From assembly GCA_951813065.1 (NCBI GenBank), contig CATOTH010000001.1, forward strand, positions 620,001 to 684,000: DNA of 64,000 bases, given 5' to 3'. The DNA is from an uncultured Bryobacterales bacterium (GTDB lineage Bacteria; Acidobacteriota; Terriglobia; Bryobacterales; UBA6623). This document shows, in pieces, positions 54,377 through 64,000 of this stretch (within the stretch, counting starts at the first letter, position 1; each line of letters opens with the position of its first letter). The translations under genes were made by a program, and so were the position numbers. The notes beneath the pieces were generated by a model. That model was given only the letters and a program-made list of their open reading frames with translations, was not told the origin of the DNA and made no database searches.

Positions 54377-56078
54377 GTGTGCATGAGAACCGAAACCTTC
54401 GCTGCCCAAACGGTCATCTCCCTGCTGCGCGAGAAAACCGTCGCGCAGCTGGACGAGATCCTGGAGGCGTTCGGCACCGCCAGCCGACGCACCGTGTGCC
54501 GCAAACTGGCGGCGGCGGGCTGCCGGTCCAGCTATTCCCACTGCGGCCGCTTCTACACTCTGGACGAACTGGCCGCCTACGACGAGCACGGTTTGTGGTT
54601 CTACCAAGGGATCCGTTTCTCCCGCGCGGGGACCCTGCTCGCCACGGCTGCTGGCTTGGTCGAGCGAGCGCCTGCGGGACGGTTCGCCGATGAGTTGGGT
54701 CGGATCGTCCAGGTCGAAGTCCGGAATGCGCTGGGCAAGCTGGTCCGCGCCCGCCGCTTGGCCCGCGAGAAACTCGACGGCCGGTTCCTGTACTGCTCCC
54801 CGACGCCGCAGCGGCGCGAGAGGCAGTTACGGACCCGCCGGGTGCTGCTGGCGGGAGGGCGCGGACCAGCGTCGCCCGACAGCGGCGACGAGCAGATCCG
54901 GCAGGCCACCGGCACGCTGTTCAGCGTGCTGGACGAGCGGCAGCGCCGACTGTATGCCGGGCTGGAATCGCTGCGCCACGGCCGGGGTGGCGACGGCCGG
55001 GTCGCGGCTCAACTCGGCATAGCCCCGGCCACCGTGGCCAAGGGGCGCCAGCAGTTGCTGTCCGGGGACTACGAGACGGAGCGGGTCCGCAAGCCCGGGG
55101 GCGGGCGCAAGGCGCTCGAAAAAAAAGCCTGCGCTGACCGTCCAACTCGTCATTCTGCTCCGCCACGACACCGCCGGCGACCCCTGTTCCGACCTGCGCT
55201 GGACCCGTCGCACCACCCGCAACCTCGCCGACTACCTCACCGATGTCCTCGAACTGCCGGTTTCCCCGCGCACCGTCGCCCGCCTCCTGCGCGCCTTGGG
55301 CTACTCCCTGCGTGTGAACCACAAGTGCATCCCGTCCACCTCTCCCGCCGAACGCAACGACCAGTTCGAGTTCATCGACCAGCTGCGCCGCGACTGCGCC
55401 CGTCGCAACACTCCGATTCTCAGTATTGATTCGAAGAAAAAAGAGTTGGTCGGACGCTTCCGCAACGCCGGCGTCTCCTGGGAACCGGCCCCCGTCCCGG
55501 TCAATGACCACGACTTCCGTTCCCAGGCCTCCGGCCTCGCCGTCCCCCACGGCATCTACGACACGCTCGCCAACCGCGGCTTCGTCTCGGTCGGCGTCTC
55601 CTCCGACACCGCCTTCTTCGCCGTCGACAACCTCGATGCCTGGTGGCGCAGCGAAGGCAGTTCCCGCTATCCCGATGCCTCCCAACTGATCCTTCTCGCC
55701 GATTGCGGCGGCAGCAACTCCTACCGCATCCGCGCCTGGAAATACGCCCTCCAGCACCGTTTCTGCAATGTCCACCAGCTCCCCGTCACCGTGGCCCACT
55801 ATCCTGCAGGATGCTCAAAATGGAACCCGATCGAACATCGCCTCTTCAGCGAGATCAGCCGCAATTGGTCGGGCTGCCCGCTGGAGTCCTTCGATCTGAT
55901 CCTCAACTACATCGCTTCCACTACCACCCGCACTGGCTTGGTGGTGACCTCCCGGCTCAACAGGAACGAATACCCCACCGGCATCCAGATCAGCGACGAG
56001 CAGATGGAAGCACTCAACATCACCCGCAACGAGCCCATCCCCAAGTGGAACTACACCATCTCTCCCTGTCCAAACTGA
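54377..56078 (+). CDS. ISAzo13-type transposase, two frames joined at an A8 tract
   Basis: Frame 1 from ATG 54377 (MRTETFAAQTVISLLREKT) gives the DNA-binding half through VRKPGGGRKALEKK. From an eight-A run at 55119-55126 the homology continues in another frame (KPALTVQLVILLRHDTAGDP), through LGYSLRVNHK, SIDSKKKELVG, VNDHDFRSQASG, LLADCGGSNSYR and HYPAGCSKWNPIEHR to the stop at 56078. Aspartates in SIDSKKKE and LADCGG and the glutamate in NPIEHR form the DDE triad. The A8 tract could allow slippage that joins the frames, or it may be a plain one-base mutation. Confidence 0.75.
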
Positions 56079-56247
56079 TAAGTTATTTCTGCGCTCCCCC
56101 TAAGAGAGGGCCATGGTTGAAGAGGTGTGCGATGGAGCCGTTCCCGGCTGATTCGCCCAGCGGCTCATCGCGAACCGCGAACTGCCGAACGTCTGGGACC
56201 GGACCCCACCCAGTGAGCCACCCAGATCGGTCCAGGTAGACGACCAC

Positions 56248-57576
56248 TCAAGGTGTCACGGAGCGGGTTCGTCTTGACCAGATATCTTCCTGCATTCCTG
56301 TGTTGATGCGCTCCGACACGTGACAAAAGACCTTTCGTTGATTCAGGATCTCGCCAATGACCGACCGGTCGGGATGTCCGTATCGCAACCGAGCACCCGC
56401 TGAAGCAAGACAAATGCGCAGATTCGGGAACTCGAGCAATTCCCGGTGGAAATTGTGTCTTGAGCCATGATGCGGCAGAAGCATCGTTGATAAGTGTTGG
56501 CTGAATCGTCGGTACGTGCCTAGCCAAGCCTTACGCACGCTCTCGTCACTCAGTGCGGCGTCCCCCGTCCCGATCCACCCTACCGCCCCCCCTGCTTCAG
56601 GCGACAACGGCAACTCAGAAGCCCCGAACCACCCACGTGGCCAGCTAGCGGAGCGCGCAACGATCCCGTAGGGCCAAGACGGCGCATTCTTGCCACCTGC
56701 GGGACCCGAATAAAGGGACATCGAAACGCGGTTGTGATGGCCGCGGGACCCACCGCGAACAATTTTTTCGTAGCAGTTCCGGAGATTTCGAATCTCGGTC
56801 GGACTCCTCAGTGCATCGGCCAGCCTCGTTGAAGTAATCCGCTCCCGTCGCCTTAGTTGGAGTGCCGCTCTGATCTCCCTGATGAATGCCCTCTTGTGAC
56901 CAGCCGGAGCGGGATCGACATGGGGGACGAGAATCCAGTGGTGGCCCTGCCGCAATCTGGCAATACCAATCGGAGTTCCGGAGGTCATGGTCGAGCGCTC
57001 GGCCCTTCCGCTGGTTCGGCCAAAGGTTGACAAGTCAACATTGAAGGGAATCTCTCCCGGGGGTGACTCTCGTCCGTCCGGCCCTTGATCGCCGCCATCT
57101 TCCATCTCGGCGGCCGGTGCCCCCTCATCACCCGACGCAAGGACTCGCACGACCCGGGAAACGCCCCTTCGCCCAAACCACGACTCGGGATCGATTCTCG
57201 ATTCGATTAGGGATGCCGAGAGCGCACCCTCCGCTTCAGCTTCGATGAGATCCAAGATCGGCATGACTGGATCTACATAGGGAACGTAGACAGTGCCGAC
57301 CCTTACAGCGCCAAGCAGCCGATCAAGGCCGTTCACGTGGTCGACGTGGAAGTGCGAGACGAACAGAGCATTGACAAACGTCGTTCGCTTCCGGTAACTG
57401 TCGATCGCGTCCCGCAACGGCTGCGGATTGGTTGATCCGCAGTCATAGATGTAGCGAAAATCAACGGGACCGCTGCATTCCCCTTGGGCGCAGTGGATTC
57501 GCCCGGAACTAAAGCACCCTTGGCCTATTGGGTACTGACATCGCGTCACTCGCATGTGTTGGAGCGGATCGCTCAT
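56248..57576 (-). CDS. Metallo-beta-lactamase-fold hydrolase
   Basis: 442 residues. Metal-binding motif SHFHVDHVNGL (HxHxDH) at about residues 73-83, a further histidine in MLLPHHGSRHN near 363 and GIARLRQGHHW strands between, as in ComEC/Rec2-type or RNase J-type MBL proteins. An acidic and glycine-rich insert (about 150-190) is unusual. The Ser/Gly loop GTGDAALSDES precedes the second metal site. The ATG at 57576 overlaps the stop of the upstream small gene. The substrate is unknown; a nuclease or nucleotide-signal hydrolase in a defence setting is possible. Confidence 0.8.
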   Translation of the reverse strand: MSDPLQHMRVTRCQYPIGQGCFSSGRIHCAQGECSGPVDFRYIYDCGSTNPQPLRDAIDSYRKRTTFVNALFVSHFHVDHVNGLDRLLGAVRVGTVYVPYVDPVMPILDLIEAEAEGALSASLIESRIDPESWFGRRGVSRVVRVLASGDEGAPAAEMEDGGDQGPDGRESPPGEIPFNVDLSTFGRTSGRAERSTMTSGTPIGIARLRQGHHWILVPHVDPAPAGHKRAFIREIRAALQLRRRERITSTRLADALRSPTEIRNLRNCYEKIVRGGSRGHHNRVSMSLYSGPAGGKNAPSWPYGIVARSASWPRGWFGASELPLSPEAGGAVGWIGTGDAALSDESVRKAWLGTYRRFSQHLSTMLLPHHGSRHNFHRELLEFPNLRICLASAGARLRYGHPDRSVIGEILNQRKVFCHVSERINTGMQEDIWSRRTRSVTP

Positions 57577-57896
57577 TGTGCCAGATTTCCATACTTGATC
57601 CGGCCGCTATAGGCAGCCAGTGAAGGACTTGCTGTCTTCAGGACGCCTTCGATTCCGGGCCCCATTTGGGCCAGCGCGACTCGACCGAAGTCCGGTTGGC
57701 AATAGACTGGCATACCTTCTTCTTTAGTGTCCCGGGCTATCTTCTGGGTAAGAACGAGACCGGAAACCCGGAGCCTTGGCGACTGGCCAGCGATGGCATA
57801 GCGTAGGAACCCTTGACGAGGGCCACGAATCCGAGGCTGGTGATCGACGGTCAGGCCGCCCGTGTGCCAAGAGTTTCTCTGCTGGTCGCTGAACAA
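57573..57896 (-). CDS. Small protein coupled to the MBL hydrolase
   Basis: Up to 107 residues; the start is uncertain (ATG at 57896, or nearer the middle at MPVYCQPDFGRVALAQ). The visible conserved-looking part is RVALAQMGPGIEGVL through SLAAYSGRIKYGNLAQ. It overlaps the MBL start by ATGA. It may be the C-terminal remnant of a larger middle component of a multi-gene system, such as those that accompany MBL proteins in three-component cassettes, but I cannot show that. Confidence 0.45.
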   Translation of the reverse strand: MFSDQQRNSWHTGGLTVDHQPRIRGPRQGFLRYAIAGQSPRLRVSGLVLTQKIARDTKEEGMPVYCQPDFGRVALAQMGPGIEGVLKTASPSLAAYSGRIKYGNLAQ

Positions 57897-58417
57897 TGGC
57901 AGCCGCTACTCCTTTCGCAGTGGGATTTCGCATTAGTCTGGCTAGGAAGCAAGCCCGGCCCTCAGCCTGCTACAGTCTCACCGAGAGCAGCTGCCGGAAG
58001 GTTCCGGCGGGGAGTTCGGCGGGTCAGTAGTCGAGTTTCTTTCAGTCAGTCGAGCCAGACCCTTATCTAGCGAGGTTCGAACCGCCGCTGAGCTGGCATG
58101 TCACTTTGGGCGTTTGGCGCAACAGTAGTGCGTTCGGCGTGACCAAGCTCTAGGCGGCCGGGGAGGAGTCCTGAAATCCTGTTATCGTGCATTGTGACAA
58201 CGTGCCGCGGGTCTCAGCCTCTCCTTGCGCCAGTGCTGCGAACCTGCCATGCCACCAGATCCGATACCGGGATTGCAATTCGTCGGGTCGGGCGATACAG
58301 AGTTTCGAGTGATTCAAAGATGGCAACGAGACGCATCATGACAGCTGTTCCTATGCGACCGAGCAACCTCGCCACCCTCGCCTTCGGTTCTCCGCCCAGA
58401 GAAACAAGCGCTGCCTG
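57897..58417. other. Divergent intergenic region
   Basis: About 520 bases between the MBL unit (minus) and the restriction-methylation gene (plus). No gene or clear promoter recognised. Confidence 0.4.
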
Positions 58418-61276
58418 GTGACACCGCACGAGTTCATAGCCAAGTGGCATGCCTCTGAACTGAAGGAGCGTTCGGCGGCACAGGAGCACTTCATTGACCT
58501 CTGCCGATTGCTAGGCGAACCGACGCCGGCTGAAGCCGATCCGTCCGGCGAGACGTACTGCTTTGAACGCGGAGCGCGCAAGGACACCGGTGGAGATGGC
58601 TGGGCCGACGTCTGGAAGCGCCACTATTTCGCTTGGGAGTACAAGGGGAAGCGCGCCGACCTCGATGGCGCGTTCGAGCAGCTTCGGCAGTACGCTCTGG
58701 CGCTGGAAAACCCTCCGCTGCTGATCGTCTCCGACATGCGCCGGTTCCGGATTCGCACTAACTGGACCAACAGCGTAAGCCGGACGCACGAATTCGAATT
58801 GGACGGTCTCGCTGACGTTGCGACACGCAACAAGCTCAAGTGGGCGTTCTCCGACCCCGATCGGCTCCGGCCGGGCGAGACTAGGCAATCGCTTACGGAG
58901 CGCGCCGCCGCATCATTCGCCACGGTCGCCCAAAGGTTGCGGGACCGCGGCCACGACTCGCATGTGGTCGCGCGCTTCGTGAACCGGCTCGTCTTCTGCA
59001 TGTTCGCCGACGACGTGGGTTTGCTGCCCGATCAAATGTTCACGCGGATGTTGCAGCAGGCGAGGCAAAGCCCGGACGTCTTCGCGAGCATGGCCGGAGA
59101 ACTCTTCGGAGTGATGGCATCCGGGGGCCGTGTCGGTTTCGAGGCAGTCGAATGGTTCAATGGCGGACTGTTCGACGACGCCAGAGCACTGCCTCTGGAA
59201 AAGCCCGATATTGACACAGTGCTGGCGGCGTCCGACCTTGACTGGTCAGATGTTGACCCGTCCATCCTGGGCACGCTGTTCGAGCGCGGCCTCGATCCCG
59301 ACAAGCGCGCGCAGCTTGGCGCGCACTATACCGACCGCGACAAGATCATGCTGATTGTCGAGCCTGTGGTGATTCGACCTTGGCTCGCCGAATGGGAGAT
59401 CGAGAAGACCGAGATCGCCGCAGAACTGGAGCGAGCAGCGGCCGCCAAGTCGCCTGCCACCCGGAGCAGACGACGCAACAAGGCAGAACTCCGGTTCCGG
59501 GAGTTCTTGAATCGTCTGCGTGGATTCACTGTCCTTGATCCGGCCTGCGGTTCAGGGAACTTCCTCTATCTCGCCTTGCAGGCGCTCAAGGACTTGGAGC
59601 ACAGGGTCCAGCTCGAGGCGGAGGTGCTCGGCTTCCAGCGCGCGTTTCCCGAAATAGGGCCGGCCAACGTCAAGGGCATCGAGATTAACCCCTACGCGGC
59701 CGAATTGGCGCGTGTCTCGGTTTGGATCGGCGAGATTCAGTGGATGCGGCGCAACGGCTTCGCCGAGGCGCGTGATCCGATCCTGAAGCCGCTCGACACC
59801 ATCGAATGCCGTGACGCGGTTCTGAGCGCGGACGATTCCGGACCGGACTGGCCAGCGGCGGACGCCGTGGTCGGCAACCCGCCGTTCCTGGGCGGCAAGC
59901 TCCTGATTTCGCACCTCGGCGAGGACTATGTGGCCCGCATGTTCTCGACCTATGCGGGCCGCGTGCCAGCCGAAGCCGACCTCGTCTGCTACTGGTTCGA
60001 GAAGGCTGGAAGGCAGATCGCGTCAGGGAAGGCAAGACGGGCTGGGCTCGTCGCGACGAACTCGATCCGGGGTGGTGCAAACCGGCGCGCTTTGCAGGGA
60101 GCAACCGAATCCCGGCGGATCTTCGAGGCATGGAGCGACGAACCATGGGTGATCGACGGTGCAGCGGTTCGGGTGTCGCTGGTCTGTTTTTCTAGCGCTG
60201 ATGACCAATTCGTCGTGGACGCGAGGCTTGACGGCGAGCCCGTAGACTAGATCTATGGAGATCTCACGGCGAGACAAGACGGTGCCGGTGTCGATTTGAC
60301 AACGGCCCGACGTTTGCCGCAAAACGCTGGCGTTGCCTTCATGGGTGATACCAAGGGCGGCCCATTCGACATCAAGGGCGAACTGGCACGGGAGTGGCTC
60401 CGCCTGCCAGCGAATCCGAACGGTCAGAGCAATGCCAGCGTCCTGAAGCCGTGGATCAATGGGATGGATCTGACCCGGCGGCCGTCAGAAAAGTGGATCG
60501 TCGATTTCGGATGGACGATGTCGGAGGGCGACGCAGCCCTGTATGAGGAGCCGTTTCGGTGGGTGAAGGATCGCGTATACCCCAAGAGGCAGAACAACCG
60601 GCGTGAAGCCTACAAGAGGTTCTGGTGGCGACACGTTGAACCGAGGCAAGGTATGTGGCGGGCACTCGACGGCCTATCGCGTTATATCGCAACTGCAAGG
60701 GTCGCCAAGCACCGACTCTTTGTTTGGTGCGACGCGCGAGTCTGTCCCGACTCCAAGATAATCGTCATAGCGCGCGACGACGCCACGACATTTGGCATTC
60801 TCCACAGTCGATTTCACGACATTTGGTCGTTGCGGTTGTGCAGCTGGCACGGCGTCGGCAATGATCCGGTATACAATCCAACGACCATCTTCCAGACTTT
60901 CCCTTTCCCAGATGCACTGTCGCCCAACGTACCAGCCACCGGCTACGCAAGCGATCCACGGGCTGTAGCGATCGCAACGGCGGCTCGACGCCTCGTCGAT
61001 CTTCGTGACCGCTGGCTTAATCCTCCCGAATGGGTCGAGTGGGTGGACGAGCCAGTAGCTGGGTATCCGAAACGTTCGGTGCCACGCGACGAGGCTGCGG
61101 CCCAGGCGCTCAGTACGCGAACTTTGACGAATCTCTACAACGCCCGCCCACAGTGGCTCACTGATGCACACGAAGCTCTCGACGAGGCGGTGGCCTCCGC
61201 GTACGGTTGGCCTGCGGACATCTCCGACGACGATGTCCTTCGCGAGTTACTGGCGCTCAATGGCAGCGGGCGATGA
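58418..61276 (+). pseudogene. MmeI-like type IIL restriction-methylation gene with in-frame amber codon
   Basis: 953 codons from GTG at 58418 to the stop at 61276, in one frame except for TAG at 60248-60250. The N-terminal nuclease has the ExK motif in FAWEYKGKRAD; the helical connector follows; the methyltransferase has motif I LDPACGSGNFLYLAL and motif IV VVGNPPFLGG; after the TAG, the target-recognition part (WINGMDLTRRPSEKW, FHDIWSLRLCSW) and C-terminal helices follow. The total length fits MmeI-type enzymes, which cut and methylate through one polypeptide. The shortened 610-residue product would lack specificity. The ATG reported near 60338 does not restore a full enzyme. Confidence 0.85.
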
Positions 61277-61630
61277 CAGGGTTCCAGTTCCGGGCGTGGC
61301 CCAAGAAGAGCCAAGGCATTCAACGGTGTCAGGCTAGGAGACAATCGCCCTCGGTTCCGTTCCCGAGCACTTGGATACCCAGGGCCGAAAGCGATGGGCT
61401 ACGTGGAGTGAATATGTTGACCGGTAAGCGCCGAGAATCTGACTATCGATGGCTCGCTGCAGGCCAAGCGAATTGCCCAGACCTGACCTCCTGAATTCCC
61501 GTTCAGCTGCCGCCCTAGGCATGGATCTTGGCCCCCTTCAAGCGTCAGGGGCTGACCTGGTTCTGAATTCCTTCGCACGGGTCCCGCCATCTCGTCGGGA
61601 TGGATCGCATTGACGAACGGGTCCAATCAG
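61277..61630. other. Convergent intergenic region
   Basis: About 350 bases between two convergent genes. No gene or strong terminator hairpin recognised. Confidence 0.45.
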
Positions 61631-64000
61631 TCAGCGCGGAGGCGTAACGTCAGCCGGCCTCCCGCGACTCCGTTGCCGTCGCGCAAAGTTCCGCGTGTAG
61701 TCGCACGCGGGCCAGTTCGAGCAGCCGAGAAACTGACCGTACTTGCCCGTCCGGGTTCGCAGCCAGCCGCCACACTCGGGACACGACTCGATAGCGTTAC
61801 CACAGTCTCGGCAGCGGAACCCATTCTCCATTTTGACCGGCAATCCCGTGCCGCAGGTAGGGCACGGCGGCTGCGTGTGCTCGCAGTAGGGCCAGTTCGA
61901 GCAGCCGTAGAAGGCGCCCCTGTTGCGTGGGTTCTCGCGCCGCACCAGATGGCCCCGGACGCATGTCGGACACGTCACGCCCTTGTCCGGCGACCGCCCG
62001 AAGACGGCAACGTCGTAGTTCCCCTCGATCAGTTCCATCACGAAGGGCGACGGCGGGCCGCTGTCGGCCAGGACGAAGGCATGGCGTCTCGCCCGGGTCA
62101 GAGCGACATAGAACAGACGCCGCTCCTCGGCATTGGGATGCTTCTCCGGTGCTGAGAGGACCAGATCGAGAAGCGGGTCGTCGGCGATCTCCGTCGGAAA
62201 GCCGTGTCGTCCGGTGCACAGGCCGAGCACCACCACGTAGTCGGCTTGGAGCCCTTTCGAGCCATGCACGGTCATGTACGAGAGCCCAAGGCCGGGATGC
62301 CGCCTGGCAAGAGCGGGCAGGTTTCCCGGCCGCATGTGCTTGTACCGGCCCAACAGCAGCACTTGCGACGGCCCTTCATACCCAGCAGCGTCCGCCGCGA
62401 TCCTGCCGAGTGCCTCGCTCAACAGCGACCGGTCCCGGTCCCCCGAAAGGCCGATATGCACGCACGGGCCTTGCAGCTGGCGCGTCGAACGCACCGTCTT
62501 GCGGATCTGCGCGGGGTTCGTCAGGACGAACCGGGTTGCGACGGCGGCGATGGGCTCGGAGCACCGGAAGGTAGTCTCCAGGTCCATCCGCTCGCTGTCG
62601 CCGAAGCGCTCAGCGAACTCGCGCATGACCGTGATGTCCGCCCCGCCGAATCGGTATATCGCCTGCCAGTCGTCGCCGACCGCGAACAACTGGGCGCCCG
62701 GCGACTGGTCCAGCAGCGCCTTCAGCAGCCGCGCCCTTGCGGGCGAGATGTCCTGGAACTCGTCCACCAGGATGTACCCGAACGGGCTGCGGTACCTTCC
62801 CGCCTTTACATGCTCGGTCGCCTTGCCGATCATGTCGTGGAAATCGATCTCGCCTCGATCGTCGAGGGTCTTCTGGTAGCGCTCGAGGATCGGTCCGAAC
62901 ACCGCCAGGAAGGCCTTGGCCCGCTGGCGGTTGCCGAAACCTCTGGCCCGACTGGCAAGTTCCGGAAAGGACAGCTGGGCGCCCTTGTAATGGTGCAGGA
63001 AGGTCGCCACCAGACGCAGGAACGGACCGACCCGGCCCTGCCGCTCTAGGACGGCGAAGACCTCCTCGCGGGGGATCGGCGAGAGGGACACGCCGTGCGC
63101 AGAGAGTTTCCCCACGAGGTTGCCGATCAGCGTGCCGGACGCGTGCTCGTGGCTGAACGTCTCGATCAGGACCGTTCCTCTTTCCTCGTGCAGCCGGCGC
63201 TTCCACTCCATTCCCTCGAGATACTCTTCCCGATCGACGAACGGCGCGGTCCTGCCGCGGGCGTCAAGCCCGAAGTGTTCGATGTAGATCCCCGCCTCGG
63301 GGAGATGGAAGTCGGGACGGTACTGCCGCTTCTCCGCCGTCGCGGTGTCGTGCTCGTAGTCCGCCTCGTACTCGTAAGGCACGCCGTTGAGGTAGAGGAA
63401 GTTGGCGATCTCGCATTCCTCATAGCTCTTGACCTTCTCGCCCTTCAGAGACCGGATGTCGTATCGGCGGATGTAGTCCCAGTACTCTCCCCAGCTCCCG
63501 AAGTCCTGCTCGTTCTTGTACGGTGCGAACTGGCCCTGGAACCACTTGAGCAGGACCAGCGACAGATGCCGGTCGGCGAGCAGGTCGGCGACGATTCCCT
63601 TCAGCAGATCGAGCAGCGCCGCGTTGTCCTCGGCCTCCCTCGCCAGCGACGGGCGCCTGCCTTCCGCCTTACCGATGATCGACATGCCGAGACCGTGAAA
63701 CGTCCGAACGGTGACGCCGTTCGCAACCTCATGGCCGAGGCGCCCGCGAATCCGCTCCTTGAGCTCGTTTCTAGCGTCCGTTGCGAAGGCCAGCAGAAGC
63801 AGCTCCGACGGGCGGCGGTAGCCTCGTCTCGCGAGCCAGCCGGCCTTTGCGACGATCACCGAGGTCTTGCCGCTGCCGGCGGCGGCAACCACGAGGTTGT
63901 GGTCCGCGTCGACAACCACCGCCCTGCGTTGCTCGTCGGTGAGCGGCTGAGCCTCCACGCGGTCCAGGAACGCCCGTGATCGGCTGAGTTCGTTCAGGAC
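61631..64000 (-). CDS. UvrD/HelD-type superfamily 1 helicase with nuclease-like insert and zinc fingers (partial at right edge)
   Basis: 789 residues visible; the frame is still open at 64000, and the conserved LTDEQRRAVV start lies about 20 codons in, so an N-terminal part as in HelD probably lies outside. Walker A AAAGSGKTSVI, motif II LVDEFQDISP, motif III VGDDWQAIYRFGG, motif V TVHGSKGLQADYV and VALTRARR are present. A restriction-endonuclease-like insert has YRPDFHLPEAGIYIEHFG. The C-terminus has three topoisomerase-type zinc fingers (CPTC...CSNWPYC, CPTC...CRDC, CPEC...CSNWPAC). It unwinds DNA, probably in repair or defence. Confidence 0.9.
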   Translation of the reverse strand, partial: VLNELSRSRAFLDRVEAQPLTDEQRRAVVVDADHNLVVAAAGSGKTSVIVAKAGWLARRGYRRPSELLLLAFATDARNELKERIRGRLGHEVANGVTVRTFHGLGMSIIGKAEGRRPSLAREAEDNAALLDLLKGIVADLLADRHLSLVLLKWFQGQFAPYKNEQDFGSWGEYWDYIRRYDIRSLKGEKVKSYEECEIANFLYLNGVPYEYEADYEHDTATAEKRQYRPDFHLPEAGIYIEHFGLDARGRTAPFVDREEYLEGMEWKRRLHEERGTVLIETFSHEHASGTLIGNLVGKLSAHGVSLSPIPREEVFAVLERQGRVGPFLRLVATFLHHYKGAQLSFPELASRARGFGNRQRAKAFLAVFGPILERYQKTLDDRGEIDFHDMIGKATEHVKAGRYRSPFGYILVDEFQDISPARARLLKALLDQSPGAQLFAVGDDWQAIYRFGGADITVMREFAERFGDSERMDLETTFRCSEPIAAVATRFVLTNPAQIRKTVRSTRQLQGPCVHIGLSGDRDRSLLSEALGRIAADAAGYEGPSQVLLLGRYKHMRPGNLPALARRHPGLGLSYMTVHGSKGLQADYVVVLGLCTGRHGFPTEIADDPLLDLVLSAPEKHPNAEERRLFYVALTRARRHAFVLADSGPPSPFVMELIEGNYDVAVFGRSPDKGVTCPTCVRGHLVRRENPRNRGAFYGCSNWPYCEHTQPPCPTCGTGLPVKMENGFRCRDCGNAIESCPECGGWLRTRTGKYGQFLGCSNWPACDYTRNFARRQRSRGRPADVTPPR

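Larger units (their letters stand above)
54154..56098 (+). mobile_element. ISAzo13-family insertion sequence
   Basis: 1945 bp flanked by a 6-bp direct repeat CCTAAG (54148-54153 and 56099-56104). The ends are imperfect inverted repeats: GGGCGGCGAATTAATAACTTA on the left and GGGAGCGCAGAAATAACTTA reading inward from the right. One transposase gene, split by a frameshift. Confidence 0.8.

Overview
The window is 64 kb of a G+C-rich Gram-negative-type bacterial chromosome. The evidence for that is a long LolC/FtsX-type permease, BatA/BatB von Willebrand proteins and a groESL operon whose GroEL ends in a proline-rich tail instead of a GGM tail. Protein style suggests a lineage such as Acidobacteriota or a neighbouring phylum, but this is only an impression from recognition by eye.

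Region 1 (1-7.5 kb) is ordinary chromosomal backbone: divergent batA-batB (minus strand) and groES-groEL (plus strand, with a sigma70-like promoter and an HspR/HAIR-like inverted repeat over the start site), then an ABC permease and tRNA-Asn(GTT).

Region 2 (7.5-24.8 kb) is a stack of nested mobile elements beside the tRNA, bounded by two homologous sequences in inverted orientation. A minus-strand transposon backbone (DDE transposase with Mu-C-type barrel, ExeA/TniB-like ATPase, DUF3991/TOPRIM protein) has been broken by a complete IS21-type element (10029-12719, 6-bp target duplication GTGGGC), a serine-recombinase element (12874-15422), a recombinase-in-trio (RIT) element with 107-bp terminal inverted repeats (16125-19571) and a second serine-recombinase element (19684-22984). 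A truncated istA and the tail of a third serine recombinase follow. The ATPase gene can be reassembled in frame from its three pieces.

Region 3 (25-43 kb) is an accessory, defence-rich island: a membrane-anchored ParA/MinD-like ATPase with a small two-helix membrane partner, a secreted MORN-like protein, a 1226-residue SIR2-domain protein, a HARE-HTH plus GIY-YIG protein, a SIR2-HerA pair (known anti-phage architecture), and an overlapping two-gene unit of a winged-helix-like protein and a PD-(D/E)XK-like nuclease that I cannot match to a named system.

Region 4 (43-58 kb) is decaying accessory DNA: hypothetical genes, an amino-acid permease, DUF3800 genes, a nuclease-like gene whose 3' end is duplicated in a 611-bp direct repeat, a Phd-type antitoxin whose PIN-like toxin is cut off by a 103-bp inverted-repeat sequence, IS remnants, a frameshifted nuclease-like gene, an ISAzo13-type element and a metallo-beta-lactamase-fold gene.

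Region 5 (58-64 kb) has an MmeI-like fused restriction-methylation gene with one in-frame amber codon, convergent with a UvrD/HelD-type helicase that runs out of the window. Taken together, the right two-thirds of the window looks like a defence and mobile-element island with much gene decay. No rRNA, CRISPR array or replication origin was seen.
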